DNA of 5,453 nucleotides, taken from Bryobacterales bacterium. GTDB taxonomy: Bacteria > Acidobacteriota > Terriglobia > Bryobacterales > Bryobacteraceae. This document shows positions 5,294 through 5,453 of the stretch, one piece after another; positions within the stretch are counted from its first letter, which is position 1; each line of letters starts with the position of its first letter. Position numbers and translations under genes: made by a program. Location of the stretch: assembly GCA_003132905.1 (NCBI GenBank), contig PKZC01000093.1, forward strand, positions 11,622-17,074, read 5' to 3'. The notes beneath the pieces are model-generated. The model made no database searches. It had not been told where the DNA came from and saw only the letters and a program-made list of their open reading frames with translations.

Positions 5294-5453
5294 TCAATCC
5301 AGCGGATTCGTAGCGAAGACCGAGAGTTCCGGCGTAAAGCCCCGGTCGTTCATCTCGAGCACCGCCTGGATCATGTGGGCGATGTCTTCGCTCTGCAGCT
5401 TGCTCGGATTGTCCTTCTGCGGAAACCCGGCGCGGCGTGCGAAGTCGGTAATC
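5294..5453 (-). CDS. Short-chain dehydrogenase/reductase, C-terminal 52 residues
   Basis: Reading leftwards from the right edge, the frame starting with ATT at 5452 stays open for 52 codons to a TGA at 5294-5296. The segment contains SKLQSEDIAHMIQAVLEM and then RGFTPELSVFATNPLD. The 'EDIA..I..vL' helix followed by an 'El.v.atNP' strand is typical of the C-terminal end of NAD(P)-dependent short-chain dehydrogenases, such as those annotated as 3-oxoacyl-ACP reductase-like. The cofactor site and the Tyr-x-x-x-Lys catalytic pair lie outside the window, so substrate and activity cannot be judged. It converges on the DUF885 peptidase gene with a 9-bp gap and no visible terminator. Confidence 0.75.
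   Translation of the reverse strand, partial: ITDFARRAGFPQKDNPSKLQSEDIAHMIQAVLEMNDRGFTPELSVFATNPLD

Overview
The window looks like a piece of an Acidobacteriota chromosome, most likely near Bryobacterales/Solibacter. This is an inference from gene content: a secreted 'DLSGIW' protein of the type heavily expanded there, a helical GGDEF-like protein, a short PadR repressor, a DUF885 metallopeptidase and an SDR tail ending in the pattern FATNP. The DNA is moderately GC-rich throughout, with no obvious compositional break. I see no tRNA, rRNA, insertion sequence, CRISPR array or integration site. Almost every base is coding.

Layout from left to right: (1) the 5' part of a secreted protein on the minus strand, running off the left edge; (2) divergent from it, a plus-strand cytoplasmic protein with a long helical N-terminus and a degenerate GGDEF domain; (3) a minus-strand block of four overlapping genes, read from right to left as padR, an outer-membrane beta-barrel, a four-helix membrane protein and a small two- or three-helix membrane protein; (4) divergent from padR across 109 bp, a plus-strand exported DUF885 peptidase; (5) convergent with it, the last 52 residues of a minus-strand short-chain dehydrogenase, cut by the right edge.

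The most interesting part is block 3. The genes overlap by 14, 4 and 11 bp, so they are almost certainly one transcript with coupled translation. A good sigma70-type promoter (TTGACG-N17-TACACT) lies just upstream of padR. It predicts a leader of only about 9 nt, and padR has no Shine-Dalgarno sequence. A perfect 10-bp palindrome covers the predicted transcription start, and a second dyad lies just inside padR, so autorepression is likely. The products form a cell-envelope set: a repressor, an outer-membrane barrel and two inner-membrane proteins. The four-helix protein has histidines predicted to gather on the periplasmic face, which suggests a metal or heme site. I cannot name a substrate, and I know of no described system with this make-up.

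The divergent peptidase gene also has a -10-like element very close to its ATG and no clear Shine-Dalgarno sequence, so both genes leaving this intergenic region may have very short leaders. The two convergent gene pairs are separated by only 3 and 9 bp, with no recognisable terminators between them.
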